Shown here: piece by piece, positions 20,866-33,354 of the stretch
How the letters are laid out: each line of letters starts with the position of its first letter
Numbering within the stretch: the stretch's first letter is position 1
Origin: Yamagishiella unicocca
Taxonomy: Eukaryota > Chlorophyta > Chlorophyceae > Chlamydomonadales > Volvocaceae
Length of the DNA stretch: 64,000 nt
Direction: 5' to 3'
NCBI GenBank assembly: GCA_003116995.1
Contig: BDSL01000050.1
Coordinates: 186,001 to 250,000, forward strand
Program-made: the position numbers and the translations under genes
Notes under the pieces: generated by a model
Databases searched by the model: none
Seen by the model: the letters and a program-made list of their open reading frames with translations, nothing else
What the model was told of the DNA's origin: nothing

Positions 20866-23800
20866 GTCCTCCAGGCCTAGGCGCTGCAGCTCCGCGACGG
20901 CCGCCAGTACCTCCACCGGCGCCAGCGACTGCGCCTCCGCCGCCGCCGCCAGCGCGGCGGCGTGGTTCCGGAGCCACGCCAGCGGCGGCCGCAGCCCCAG
21001 GCGGCGCTGCAGGTGCAGCGCCGTGCACAGGTGCTGAGGCCGCAGGGTCTGCAGCCGGCGAGTCGTACTGTCGTACCAGGCGGCGGCCCACTCGGGCCCG
21101 GGCACGTGCTCCAGGCAGGCGAAGCAGGCCAGCAGCTCCACCAGGGCGGCCGCGGAGACGCAGGGCTTGGGAAGCTTGGTGACGGAGGCCTGTTCCAGCG
21201 CAAGTATCCAGCCAGGGGGGAGCTGCAGCGGCGCCGTGGGAGGCATCGCAGCCTGAACACCATCCGGGCGCTTTGCGGCGGCGGCGGCGCTGATCGATGC
21301 GCCCGTGGTGGCGGCCACGACTGCTCCGGCGAGCAGCAGCAGGTGCTGGACTGAGGCGGCGGCCAGGGAGGGCTGCGAGGCCGCCAGAAGCGCCGTAGCG
21401 GGCGACGGCGATGGTGGGTACAACTGCTGCTCCAAGGCCGCGGCGACGGCGGCGAAGCCGCCGCGAGCTGCCCTCCCTGGCTCCGTCTCCCCACACGCCT
21501 CCGCCGCCTCCGCCGCCTCCGCCGCCTGCGAAAACTCCGCGTCTTCGGGACATAGCAGCGCCACCGGCGACGGCGTCTGCAGCGCCCCCAGCAGCCGCAG
21601 CAGCTCCTCCACCTCCTCGCCCGTCAAGCCGCGCAGCCGGGCGCCAGCCTGGGAGGCGACGTCGCACAGCCACGCCGGCGGCGGCCGCACCCGCAGCCCG
21701 TACAAGCCGCGCAGCAGCGTCAGCACCGCACGCGCGCCGGGCGCGTGGCCGCACACTCGCGCAGCGGCGGCGGCGACGTCATGCCGACCCGCCGCCGTCA
21801 CCGGCGCGCACCCCAGCCTCGCTGCAGCGCACAGCGCCTGCCCGACGTCGAACACGTCACGCTCGCCCAGGTCTGCCGTCAGGACCCGTCGTACAAGCCC
21901 CACCACCAGTTTCTTGGCCAGCGGCGGCCGTGGGGGGGCGTCCAGGCCCCCCGCCGAGCCGCCGGCCGCCCGGGTTTCGGAGCTGGTTGCAGCCAGGTAC
22001 GCCAGGCACTGCGCGGCGTGGCGAGGCAGCAGCGCTCCAGCGGTCAGCATCCGCGCCGCCCGGCGTACGAACGCACGCTGCCGGTCCTCACTGGCCGCCG
22101 CGCCCAATGCACACAGCCCGCCGCCGATGCCCCCAAGGTCGTCGGCGGTGGCGGCCGGCAGCGCCGCCGCCGCCGCCGCGTCGGCGGCGGCCAGAAACGC
22201 CGCCGCCACCGGCAACCTACCCCCGCCGCCGCCGCCGCCGCCGCCGCCGCCATGCCGCCCCGCCAGACGTCCCAGGCTGTGCAGCACCACGCCCAGCTCG
22301 CTGGGGTCCAGCCGCGCCAGCAGCGGCGCCGCAGCCGCCGTGAAGGCATGCAGCCACTCGGCCGAAACGCGCGCGTCCAGCTGCGCCAGCGCGCCCAGCG
22401 AGTTGCACAGCGCCTGGCGCCCGAGGCCGCCCTCCCGCGCGCGCGCCAGCAGCGCCGCCGCGCACTCGTCAAGCCACGCGCCCGGCGGCGCGGCGCGCAG
22501 CCGCGCCAGCGACCACAGCATGCAGGATAAGGCCCTGGCGGGGGCGCCCGCCAGCAGCGGCCCTGACGCCGCCGCCCGCCAGGCCACCAGCAGGTCCTGC
22601 GGAAGCCGCAGCCCCCCCCGAGCGCAGCCCCACAGCGCCATAGCCAGAACCTGCAGCCCAACCCTTCCCCGCTCCTGCTGCAGCCGCGCCGTCAGCGCCG
22701 ACACCACGGCCGCCTCCGCTTGCTCGTCCAACCGTACGGAAAGCACGGCGCACGCCCAGAGCATGGTGGCGAGGGATTGCGCTGTGGGAGCCGGGTCTGC
22801 CGTACCAGCGGCGGCGGCGCCGCTGCCGCCGGCGGCGGCGCCGACGGCCGGGTTCGCGAGTATCGAAGCCGTGAGAGCCCGCCGCGCGGCCGACAGCCAC
22901 AGCGCGTCGGGCCGCAGCCGCATCGACGCCAGGGCCCACATGCTGTAGCTCAGCTGGCGGGCGCCGAAGCTCGGCAGCAGCGGCGCGCTGGCGCACTCAA
23001 ACTCCGCCATCCACACCGGACCCGGCCGGACCCCCACGCGTGCCATTCCCCACAGCGCCAGCGCCAGCGACTGCGGACCAACGTCACGCCAGAAGTGCCG
23101 CAACTTGGCCACCAGCAGCGCCCCCGCCGCAACCGACGGCGGCGGCGGCGAGCCCGGCGGGCCCGCCACCAGCGGCTGTAGCACCCCCAGCGCCCACAGC
23201 ATGTTGGCCACCGTGCGGTGCCCCGCGCGCGGCATCAGCCCCGGCAACCGCTCCAGCAGGGACTCGATCAGGCGACCCACATCCGGGTGCAACCTCGCGG
23301 CCGCGCCTAATGCCCCCGCCAAATCCCCCTCGCTCGCCGCCGCCTCCGCTAACAACTCCGCCTTTGCGCGATGCTGCTGCTTCCATCGCCGCCGAAGCTG
23401 CCGCTCCTCCGCTTCTTTCAGGAGCCGCCGCGCCGTCCTCCCCAACTTTACTTTCAAGCCCCGCGCCTGGCCACAGCCGCCGCCGCCGCCGCTGCCGCTG
23501 CGACTAGCCCCTCCTCCGGCGGCGCCGCCGCCGGCGTGCAGGACGCCGCCGCGGCTGGCCAGCAGTGACGTGGCGTCCCGGCGGTGCAGCTTTGCCAGCC
23601 GCACCAGCGCCGCGCTGACGTGGATACAATCCAACCGCTCCTGGTGCACCTGCACCAACACCGCCAGCCGCCGCCAGTCGCCCGCGTGGGACAGTTCCGA
23701 AGTCAGCAACGCCGGGGGCATCAGCCGTACCGCCACGGCATCAGCAGCGCCTGCGGTGACGGTTGGGCTGCCAGCTTCGCCGGCCGCGCCTGCGGCGCTG

Positions 23801-24900
23801 GCGCCGGAGCTCCTGCGCTCCGGAACCACGTTGCGCCGTCGGACGGGCGGCGGCGCCAGCTGCACGTCACGCTGCTGCGTGAGGTGGTCTGTGGGGGCGG
23901 GGGTGCTGAGCCCCGTCACGAATTCGTCAGTCCAGTCAACAGCGCTGGTAACAGCTGAGCTGGGGAAAAAAGCTGTTCTGGACGGCGGCACCGCCGGTTG
24001 TCCGTGCTCGGGTGCGGTGTTGGGGAGGGATGGTTGGGAGGCGGCGTGAGGTTCGTCGTCTCCGCTGTCATCGTTGAAGGGCTCCAGCACGTGGGAGGCG
24101 GAGGCGGAGGCGGCGTTGGAGGGCTGGTTGGGACGTGCCGCTCCGCCCGAGGATGCCGCCTCCGCTGCAGCTGCTAGCGCCTGGTTGACCGTAAGTCGCT
24201 GTCGATCTTGCGCTGCGGAGCCCGACCCAGATGGCGCCGAGCGCTCCCGCCCCGGCGGCAAGGTGTGCTCGGCCGCACCGCCGCTGTGCCCACTGCCCGA
24301 CGGCGGCTGTGGGGTTCGAGGAAGACGCGGCGGCTGTGGGGTGGGGTCCGTCGGCTGAGCCCGCTGGTCCGGCCCCTCGCCCTGGGGATTGGAGTGTAGG
24401 GCGTTCAGCAGCCATCCGCGGAGGCTGGCGCCGCTGCCCTCCAGCCAGCGCGAAACCGTGGCTGAAAGGTCCGCAACGCCGCCGCTGCCGGGCTGAGGGA
24501 TGCGGAGCGCGTGACTGACGTCCGCGCCTTGCGTCTCGGGCCCCGGGACGGAGCCAGGGTGCTGCTGTTGCTGGTCGTCGTTGCGGCGACGGTGGACCCG
24601 GCCCCGGACGACGTTGCTGCTGCAGCCAGCCATGGGTGCGCTGGTGCTGGTGCTCGCCATGAGCATCTGATCCGTGATTCCCTCGCGCCAAGGGAGAGCG
24701 CCCGGCGGTGACGGTTCCGCTGTGGAGAGGCTGCTCGCCGGGTGCTTGTTGCGAAGAGCACCCAGCTGCTCCGACAGTGACAACTCATCCGAAGCTGCTG
24801 ATCGCCCCTCGCCGAGGCACCGTTCAACATGAGAATTCTCGCTAGGAGAATCAGCTGGTGCTCGTGCCGCCCGGGACACCAGGGACCGGCGTAAACACGC
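18657..24900 (-). CDS. Octotricopeptide repeat (OPR) protein, probable organelle RNA maturation/translation factor
   Basis: OPR proteins are RNA-binding helical-repeat factors that control maturation or translation of single chloroplast (or mitochondrial) mRNAs in green algae (family knowledge, e.g. Tbc2). A large exon runs 24900-19502 and a second 19248-18657 (TGA); donor GG/GTGAGG and acceptor CCGCAG keep phase, giving about 1990 codons. Degenerate 38-residue repeats are recognised by the PPPxW-like element and a preceding W/SLARL helix: GVRPGPVWM, RLRPDALWL, LRAAPPGAWL, ARVSAEWL, RVRPPPAWL, RRPPPPAWW, GHTPSYEWL and, across the intron, ARPPAPWL. The N-terminal third is disordered and Ser/Pro-rich. 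The true start is unresolved: the frame stays open upstream of the GTG at 24879, an acceptor sits at 24901-24902, and no ATG precedes an in-frame TGA near 24972. The Arg/Ser-rich upstream reading (LSQACLRRSLVSRAARAP) would suit a transit peptide. A poly-Ala run and a charged tail end the protein; no RAP domain is seen. Confidence 0.85.
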
Positions 24901-26418
24901 CTGCGAAAGAAACGAAATGGGGATGCGAAATCGGCCCCAAATCTTCGCTAACAGGTATTGCGAGTCAAATGGGTGGCGTCATTTTATGACAACAAGCACC
25001 GAGAGGATAACCCAGGCGTGGACATTGATCGACCAGCCGCCGCCCTCACCCTCGCGCCTCGCGAAGCTGCATGTGGTGATGCCCAGCAACGCGGTGATAT
25101 TGGCAGATTACATCTGCAGCCAATTGTGTCGCAATGGTCAGTGATCACCCAGCTCGTAAAAGGCCAAAATATTGCTGAAACCCCGACTCCTGCACACCTG
25201 GGAGGCGATAGCAACGCTGGAGTCAGCTGTTGGTTCCCAATTGTTGCTAAGGGCGCCGGTCCCGCCCGCATCCAGTGTCAGCGCCGCGCAAGCATGGATA
25301 CCAGGTCGGCCGCCGTCACGCCGTGCAGGCCACGACCGCGACAGATTGGAGCACAGATGCAGCTATCCTAAGCAAATTGCAAGGAAAGATTGTTTTGTTG
25401 TATAATTGAGCTTCAAATGCCAATGTCAGCCGTCGTTCCGAGAGTTCCGATATGCTCACAAGAGCTGGCTCCGTGCGTTAATGAAGAGATGGACCTAAAA
25501 TATCCATGTGTCCTTGTAGTTACTTTGCGCGGCTTTGCGTTTAGCAGCTTGACTTTCATGGTACGGCATGGGCAGCAGCCGAGTTCTTTGGTCGTCTGGT
25601 GTCCCGACCCCCAAGCACGCTAAAACAGATCCGCGTATTGTTACCTTTTTTATTGGATATATACGAGAAAGCGGGTCGAACACTGCGCGATGGAAGCCAA
25701 ATGCATTACTGTATGGTGTCCACGTCACCATACGCCTAGCAAGCTGTGGCATTCATATGAAACTTGGCATTTATTTGAGCAACGTTCCAAAGAAGCTGTC
25801 TTCGGTGCTAGGTCAGGTGAACTAGGGGCATGGCTTACGGACCCTTGGGTCCACCTGCATCCGTGTGCGAGGGCGTTCCACACATGGGGTGCATGCAACC
25901 GTCTCAAAGCTAACATACTGCGACAGCCAGCAGGGAGGCATGACCGTGCTGGGTTGGTGAGGCAACCCATCATGCATTCTGTCAAACAGCGGGTCCTATG
26001 CTCCTATCGTATGCTTCATATGGCGGCATCAGCCAACTTGTCACGCTGACGACCCTCCATTTGCTTGAGAGCTTTACACGGGTTCAGTTGATAGCAGATT
26101 GTCATGCATGCGCATTGCAAGTCAGGGGTGCCTGGGCAGGGCTGTGAAAGGCGGCCATTGCCGTCGTCTGTCACCATCCTTCAGTTGCAGCCTGGCTGTC
26201 CATCATACACCCCCCCCCCAAAAAGGTCGACAGGGTCCCTTCGCCGCCACAAAAACGTGCCGTTAAACCAATTCAAGCCTAAGCACCGAATCCTCCTTGC
26301 GCCCGTCCCCAAGACGCCCTCCCTGTTTGTCGGCACACATCGACACAGCACCCATCACTACTACTAGCAACACTACGCAGCCAAGCCTCCGCCTCTCCCT
26401 CCACAAGTCCCTCTCGCC
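24901..26418. other. Divergent upstream region between the OPR gene and the plus-strand hypothetical gene
   Basis: Both genes point away from this 1.5-kb stretch, so it should hold two promoters and probably a 5' exon of the OPR gene on the minus strand. Two plus-strand ORFs (25390-25623 and 25690-26049) have fairly natural amino-acid composition, but no family motif and no splice context I trust. I therefore leave them unannotated. Confidence 0.45.
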
Positions 26419-28304
26419 ATGGGTCCATCACGCCGGAGCACAACGGGGCCCCGTGCCGCCGCCACTAGCGCCGGTGTTGGCGGCCGCAGCAGCTTCGCCG
26501 GGCTGGGTCGCTTGCCCGCCGGCTCCAGACATCAGCCCACGCGGAACCGGCAACCGATCGTCCACTTTGCCCTGATGTTGGCGGTGGTCTTTGGAGCGAT
26601 GACGTTGTTGCTGTTCGCGCCGGCCGTCAGCGCGGGTACGTGCGCGCAGGAGACCTGCGGCTGCCCTGTTGACCGTGCCTCCATGGCTGGGTGGTCCATG
26701 ACTGGGTGGTCCATGGCTGGGTGGTCCATGGCTGGGTGGTCCATGGCTGGGTGGTCCATGGCCATGGCTGGGTGGTCCATGGCTGGGTCGTCGTCGCTGG
26801 GCACCCTATGGGCATGCATGACAGGCCGCCGGGTCGAGCCCTGTCCCTGCGAGTCCCTGCAGACAAAGGCTGGTCGATGACCTTGACCTTTTGAATCCAC
26901 GCCCTGCTGCTCTTGCAGGTCGCGGGCTGAACCACGAGCGCAGGCTGCACAGGTAGGTGGGCGACTGCATGCGACACTACGCAGGCGTCCCCTCGTTGCG
27001 ACGAAGCGCCACCTGAAGTATTTATTTTATATATTTGTACGACGTAGCTACCTTCAGTTGTTTTTCGGAGCCAAACTTGGGTAAAAGTGCTTGTAAGGGC
27101 AAAATTCCTGGGAAAGCTGCCGCGAAGGCCAGTCAGCGCGTTTTGGGGAATCCTGACCGCTGTGAGGTTCCAGATCGCGGCCCCTGTCGCCAACGTCTTG
27201 CCGCATGCCGCATGCCGCAGCGGCTTCCTCGACGGTCGACGCGTCGAGGACGCAAACGGCAAGCTCCTCAACTTCATAAAAGTAAGTTGACTGCCACGGC
27301 AGATGGACCGCCAGCAGCAGCGAGCGAGCATGTCGTCCCGCCCTGCCCTCAGGGCCGCGGTGCCGCGGTGCCGCAACGCCTGACCCCGAACTGCGCCTTG
27401 TGTGCGGCCTCTTCTCTCCCGCCTTGCAGAACGCGCGGGCCTCCAAGAGCACACCTCAGCCCGCTCCGGAACCAGCACCGGTGCCCATAATTGGCTCTGC
27501 ACCCCAGCCGGTACGCCCTCCGGTGCGCGTATGCTGACATGTACTGTATGCCAAAGTTCTTCTGGGCTGGAAATCACACCTCATTCATTTCATTCTTCCC
27601 CGTAGCCAAAGGTTCCAGTACCGTTACATAAATGTGATGTTACGTACCAGAATAAGTGTACATAATATGCATGGTGGCACGAGCATAAAACTAAAAAGGA
27701 GGCGCAAGCATCAGATGGTCCCGTTACGTCCTCGTCCGCCGGCAAGCGCCGTTGTCATCGCCGCGGTCACTTGCGCCCCCCCCATTGATTCCGTCACCCT
27801 TTCTACCGCCGGTCCCCGAGGCAACCACCCATTATTGTCCCTGTGCCCACCCTCCACACACACGCCCGGTAACGCAGGTGCCCGAGGTCGTCGTACCAGT
27901 GCAAGAAGCTGCAGCCCCAGTCATGGTGGTTCCCGTGCAGCAAGCTACAGCGCCAGTCATGGCTTATCCCGTCCAGCAAGCCCTAGCCCCTGTCATGGCT
28001 TACCCCGTGCAACAAGCCCTAGCCCCAGCTGCGGCCTCGGCGCCTGTGCACCCCGCTGCAGCCGCCGCCACTGCGGCCCGCGGGTCGGCAGGCCTCATGG
28101 GCTCGCACCCGCTCCTGCAGGGCCTGCAGGGCGGAGGCGCTGCGGGCGGCGCTGCGGGCTCGGCGGACGCTGTGGCGACGGCGGCGGTTGGCGCCATCGG
28201 AGGCCAGATGGGCGGCCTAAACGTAGTGAGCTCCAACCCGCTGGACATATCCAACCCCATTGACTTGTACAGCGGAAACTACAACCAAGTAAGTCCACGC
28301 GGGC

Positions 28305-28337
<33 letters not shown>

Positions 28338-29605
28338 CTACCACTTCCTGGGCGCATTTCGTTCGGGCGGGGACGGGGGTCCGTCCACATCAGTAAGGTG
28401 TTATTACAGTGTCGGCAAGGCCGGTCGAACCCAGGACAAGATAGAGGGGGCCCTGTAAGCGATTTTACGGTGCCTGACATGTAAACCGGCAGTGCAAAAA
28501 ACGACTTAAGCCACCAGAGCGTTGAGTGCATGCGTGGCTCGTACCCTTCTCGTTGCCACTTTTGCACAGCTCGCGTAAGGAACGATGACTTGTTGCGCGC
28601 CACACCTGGCACGCGCCGCCCTCAAACGCCCTCGCCCCCCCACCGCCATACACCGCCCTGGTGTCCCCGTGTTCCCACGCCCGCTCCTTGCAGAGAACCA
28701 ACATGGTAAGTGCGGCTATTGGACTTCTTGGACCGTCCCAAGTGGGCAGCAGCAGGCCTCGAACGACACGGGGGGCATCGATCACGGCGTGCATGACCTC
28801 CCCGCACGGTGCTGGGCGGGTGTGCCCCGTTGGGCCTTGCTTGTTGTAGCTCGCTGCTTGCTGGAGGCAGCGTCCACACGCCCAGGAGTCGGAGGGCAGG
28901 CACTCCTGTTCTAGGTCGATGGGGTCGTTAGACACGCATCCAACCGCAGCGCTAATACAACATGACTACCCCCAGCGCCACCCGTGCCACCCATTGGCTA
29001 CTGCCAGTTCTAGCCACGCCCCGTTGCAGGAGAAGTAAAAACGTGTGGCGTACCTACCTACGCCTTCGCAGCTCCTTCCCTCACGCGTGCCACCGTATTG
29101 CGTGTGTTTCGTTTCGCACGTGGGGGCTCACATGGTAGCCGCAGATGTTTCTTTCATCACCCCCACGCCCCGACCGGCATTGCGCTCCATAAGCGCTACA
29201 TCGCGGTGCCTGCGACCGACCGCCGCTGCCGCTACCTACCGCCGCCAACACCCTGCAGCCGCCGCGGCGTGCCGTTGCACTCTCCCATAACAAGTCAGAC
29301 CTGCCCCCGCATGCCCGCACAATTCCCGACACGTAACCTCATCTGCCTATCCCGGCCCCGAAACCACATACATCAGGCGGGCTCAAAAGGACGCTGAGTG
29401 CCGAACCCCCACCGGCGAGCGCCTGCCAGTCGCACCTGCCAGAGAAGCACGTACATGGTACGCGCTCGCACCGGCAGCCAGCGACGGTGCGCCACTGCTG
29501 CTGCAGCGGGATCGAGCCGTTGCGGAGGCAAAGTCACGTGCGCTGCAGCGGACCCACGGCAACGTCGAGGGGCTCGAGGCGGAAGCCGAGAGTAGTGCGG
29601 TGTAA
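26419..29605 (+). CDS. Unrecognised protein with N-terminal signal peptide or signal anchor and Pro/Ala/Val-rich repeats
   Basis: Exons with consistent phase: 26419-26635, 26919-26952, 27221-27281, 27430-27510 and 27878-28288. The last exon ends at TAA 29603-29605 and begins near 29377 or 29430. One or two micro-exons (about 28694-28705 and 29030-29042) are needed to keep phase and are tentative. After a 50-residue basic leader comes one hydrophobic segment (FALMLAVVFGAMTLLLFAPA) ending in AVSAG, so the product is probably secreted or a type II membrane protein. The middle part has VPVQQA..APVMAYPVQQAL-type repeats followed by Ala/Gly-rich sequence and NPLDISNPIDLYSGNYNQ. The C-terminus is charged and helical (LLLQRDRAVAEAKSRALQ, then LEAEAESSAV). 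I know no family with this architecture; a wall, matrix or secretory-pathway role would be a guess. Confidence 0.55.
26684..26792. repeat. 15-bp minisatellite in intron 1 of the hypothetical gene
   Basis: About six or seven tandem copies of GGCTGGGTGGTCCAT, with one interrupted copy. It lies just after the donor at 26636 and has no coding role in the model. Confidence 0.85.
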
Positions 29606-29608
29606 GGG

Positions 29609-29613
29609 TGTAA
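29609..29613 (+). terminator. TGTAA polyadenylation motif just after the hypothetical gene
   Basis: TGTAA lies 3 bases past the stop codon; another TGTAA overlaps the stop itself (29601-29605). Such closeness would give a very short 3'UTR, so a later signal may be the functional one. Confidence 0.3.
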
Positions 29614-30461
29614 GATGAGTCGGGGCAGCCAGGGCTGGCTTAGGTAGGGGGCCGTCCACCTCATGCGCTAAGGGCGCTGGTTTCGGGGCGCTCCGAGTGG
29701 CCCCGTGGCGTTGCTGCCTTGGGGTTGCTGCCGGGGCCCTGCAGTGGTCCTTGTCCCGACCGGCCCGGCGTGGGCAGGGCCTTGCCTGGCGCTTTGTTTT
29801 GTCGCTGGCGCCCTCGGGCTGTGGTCAAGGATATGGGACGTGGCAGTGATAGACGGATTCCTGGGTTTGGATCAAGGGTGGACTGAGAGGTGGGCCCAAG
29901 AACGGTGTGCAGGTGATTTGGGAGGTGCAGCCGGGGCTGAATCGTTCTGGCGGATACGGCCGGCACAGGGCCCTGCATGCGGCAGAAGCTGGGCTGGGGC
30001 CAATCGAGGAGGTCCGCTGTCGATTGGGTTGCGACTGGGAGTTTCAGGGTGGGTGCCAGCTGCCAGCGCTGGTGCGCCACCGCTGTCATCGTGATTTAGC
30101 AGGGCCAAAGAGCTTGAGACGCTCGCGCGAGTGTTGGTTTCGGGGTGGGGCTGGCTGGCTGCAGCCTCGGCCCTGTAGCTGATGACTGGAGGCGTTGACC
30201 GTGCTGCGGTGAGGCGTTGACCATGCTGCGGCGTGTGAGTTGGCTGAGTGGGACTGCGAGGCAGACCCGTCCGCATTGGCAAGGCCGGGTTGCGGGTCGC
30301 CGCTTCCCGGGCCGGGCAGGTTTGAAGTTTCGGGTGCTCACTGGCCCGTGCCTGGTGCGCGCACGTGAACGCACGTGTACGTGTACGTGCCCTGCAAGAA
30401 TTAAAACACACAATCGCCGGCAGCACGACCAACGTTGTATGTATGTTGTTGTTGCAATTGT

Positions 30462-30656
30462 TACAGTGGGCTCCAGACCTTAAAAGGTAGAGCCATCGGG
30501 CGCATCGCCTGACACTGAAAGAGACAAGGAAAGCAAGGAAAACCGACGGTTCCGAAAGGCAAACCACCCAGAGCCTCACAACCGAGAGCCCAGAGGAAAC
30601 AGCAGGCACCAATACACAGGGGGAGGTTGCGCTGATGGCTCCCCTGCACTGTATGT
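30462..30656. mobile_element. R6 short interspersed element with terminal TTACAGTG-like ends
   Basis: It starts TTACAGTGGGCTCCAGACC and continues with AAGGTAGAGCCATCGGGCG. It ends in GGCTCCCCTGCACTGTA, an imperfect inverse of the start. A related start recurs at 31086-31125, an inverted copy at 61347-61410 and a fragment at 61655-61680. No coding capacity is seen; it may be a MITE-like element, but target-site duplications were not established. Confidence 0.4.
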
Positions 30657-32144
30657 TAATAACGAGGAAAAGGAGGCTGAAGTATGTGTGCTAGTTTATC
30701 GCTACACACGTGCGCGTCTCATACGATATGCTGGGACAGCTGGATGGGACTCCGGCAGACGATATGGTTTGTGACGCCACACCAGGGTAATGCCGAGGCC
30801 GTAGAAGTAACAGGTCCGACTTGCCGACCGGGGCTTAAACCGTTGGGCGGAACGGGGCCACTGAAGGGGAGTCCGTCTCGGGCCATCCAAGATGTGCACC
30901 AGCGCTGTGGGCCTTGTGCGCAAGCACGCGACAGCACGAGCAGCAAACAATTGGTTGTAGCAGCCTGCAATATGCTTGCTTGTTGCACATTTGCAAGTCC
31001 GGCCGTTGCCCCAAGCCTGCCCGACGCGAGGCGGGGCTCGTGGTTCATGCCATTCGCGCCTCCATCTAATCGGTAATAGCAGTAACTGTTGCAGTGGGCC
31101 CCAGACCTGGAGGTAGAGCCATCGGCGATCCCCAGATCGCGACGTTCCTTTTGGGGATCTTGGTGACACGCCTGTCGTCGTGTGAATCATAGGTGCTGCT
31201 TTGGCGCATCCGTTCTAGCTTTTCCGGTACCGCTTGTTGCGAGGACGCAGACGCGCCATGTCTGGCTACTATGGTTTGCGGTGGTCCACCATTGGCATGG
31301 CTTACTTCCCGGGCTAGCCCGCAAGCGGACGCGCCGTGCCCCGCGCGAAGTGTAGTGCAGCAGAGGTCGCACCCGGCTTCTGCATTCGCCAGGATTCGCC
31401 CTCTCCCGTCGCCCAAGCAGGTCCCACGTAGCACCGTGCACGTGTACCTTGACTAAAGCTGCTTCACATGTACTAACCGGTATCCTAATTGCGGGTGCTG
31501 CGTAAGGCGTTGCCTATATTGGCGCCAGACATTGTAATCCTCGCTAAGCAACGCTCGCCACGACACCCTCTAAGCAGAATGTGAGTGTCACAAGGGAGCC
31601 CGAGTGGCTGCAAGCGCGGAAGCGCAACCAGGCGGGCCCGATGGGCCAGATCACGACACAGGCCCTAAGCAGGCCTACGCAAGGCATCCGTCCACGAACG
31701 ACTGTTCCCGAAAATTCGACAGCGCTAGAACAATAACAGGGGGCAGCAATTACCGTCGTCAAGTAATTACGTGCACCAGGCTGCACCATATTGCGAACCC
31801 AGGAGGCTGTTCCGTCCCAGCCAGCCTGTCAGGGTGGTTCAGGTAACGTAGTTAGCCTCCATAATTATTATTGATGCGCCTTTGACGATGACCGCCGAAG
31901 GTGACGGTATGGGCCCCCCTCTTGTCCTGCGCTCGCCCGGGATTGAGGACACTGTAGCATCGTCTTATCATGTAAGGAATCGTTGATCTGGGGATGTTAT
32001 AAGGACCCAAGTGGATGTGTGAGTATGGTCGAGATCCGCCATCATGTACGTCATCGTCACGGTTCTGTACTGCCGTGGCATAGTACTGCCGTGGCATACA
32101 AAGACACTTCGCGCAGATAACGACATAACGTCTTATTGCTGAGA

Positions 32145-32410
32145 TATGACAGTGTTCGCAAGCCCGGGCGAACGCAGGACAAGGAGAAAGGCCCATGCCG
32201 GGCCTCACCATACGACAGCCGGGGCTGAACCCAGCAGACGCCCCGAGGAGCACAGGAAAGCCTCGAAAGGCACAAAGACGCCACCCTGCCCAAACAGCAG
32301 CCAAGACGCAACAGCACAGCCAACCGACTTCACGGCCGCCAAAACGCACAATCCGCACAAAACAGCGGGAAAGGGTGACAACAGGACGCCCGTGTAGAGC
32401 AGCCCAGTGC
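32145..32410 (+). mobile_element. R5 dispersed element, copy 1
   Basis: It begins with an ACAGTGT...CAAGCCCGGGCGAAC box, then AGGACAAG, a GGGCCTCACCAT box, CTGAACCCAGCAGACGCCCC, and ends near CAGCGGGAAAGGGTGACA plus a short tail. The same order of boxes occurs at 32790-33090 and 44385-44690 (plus) and in reverse at 44126-44300. Non-coding by appearance. Confidence 0.6.
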
Positions 32411-32789
32411 CCCTGCATCGTCATTATCCGACCTGCATCCCATCATGACGACAGTGACTGAGCTAGAATCGTAGTAACCCTGTAGTCGGAAGCGACATCA
32501 TAGTAAGGACATTTCAAAAGCGCAAGTACCAGAACTTATTAACTTATACACGTTTTGCTTCCTTGTACACGTATCCATATACCGAATGTCAAAACCAAAA
32601 AGGTGGCCTCCAGGTTAAAGCCACGTGATACCACGTGAACACCTGCGACACGTCAACCGACGAGGAAATGCAAAGGCTGTAACACTTCCCAAAATTCGCT
32701 AAGTGCGTGCGCAAGTAAACCCCAACAGTGTAATACAATTCTTAAATTTCGGTAAGAGACCAAGATTCTTTGGGGTCCTTGAAACAACG

Positions 32790-33090
32790 AATGACAGTCC
32801 CCAAGCCCAGGCGAGCCCAGGACAAGAAGAGGGGGCCATGTCAGTGGCCTCACCAGGGTTAAACCCAGCGCACGCACCGAGGGGCACAGGAGAGCCCCGA
32901 GGGGCACAGGAAAGCCCCGATAGGCACAGAGACGCTACCCTGCCCAAGCAGCAGCCACGACGCGACAGCCATAGCCAACCAATTCCACTTCCACCAGGCA
33001 CCATAACACGAAATGGAACGAAACGCACACCCCACACGAAACAGCGGGAAAGGGGGAAGACAAAACGTCTGCGAAGAGCAGCCAAGGGGG
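32790..33090 (+). mobile_element. R5 dispersed element, copy 2
   Basis: Same box order as the copy at 32145, with an internal duplication of GAGGGGCACAGGA(A/G)AGCCCCGA (32879-32920). It lies 265 bp upstream of the guanylate cyclase A start codon. Confidence 0.6.
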
Positions 33091-33354
33091 GAGGTTTATG
33101 GGAGGTTTATGCTCGTTTTAATTCATTGCCATACCTACCGAGCTCCAAATTCCTAGGTATCCAACTGCAAGTATAACCTGGCTAGGGGCGCAGAACGTAC
33201 TGAAACACGAATGAGCGGAATGAGCGAATGACGACGAAATGCATTGGAGGGACGAAGTGACATGTGCCCTCAGCATTTGCGGCAAACCTGCTACTGGTTT
33301 TGTTTATTAGCGTTTAGTACAGAGTATATTAACTGTATTACAAACACTGGCGAC

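Larger units (their letters stand above)
29606..33354. repeat. Repeat-rich intergenic DNA before guanylate cyclase A
   Basis: No gene is supported. It contains at least three partial copies of element R5 (31905-31965 minus, 32145-32410 plus, 32790-33090 plus) and two of element R6 (from 30462 and from 31086). 29.66-30.15 kb has long open frames on both strands but no recognisable domain. Composition becomes AT-richer toward 32.4-33.4 kb, just upstream of the cyclase start. Confidence 0.5.

Noticed and set aside
21305..22948. 547-residue plus-strand ORF, and other long plus-strand ORFs at 19.9-24.7 kb
   Set aside because: They are antisense shadows of the GC-rich OPR coding exon; the minus frame has the family repeats.
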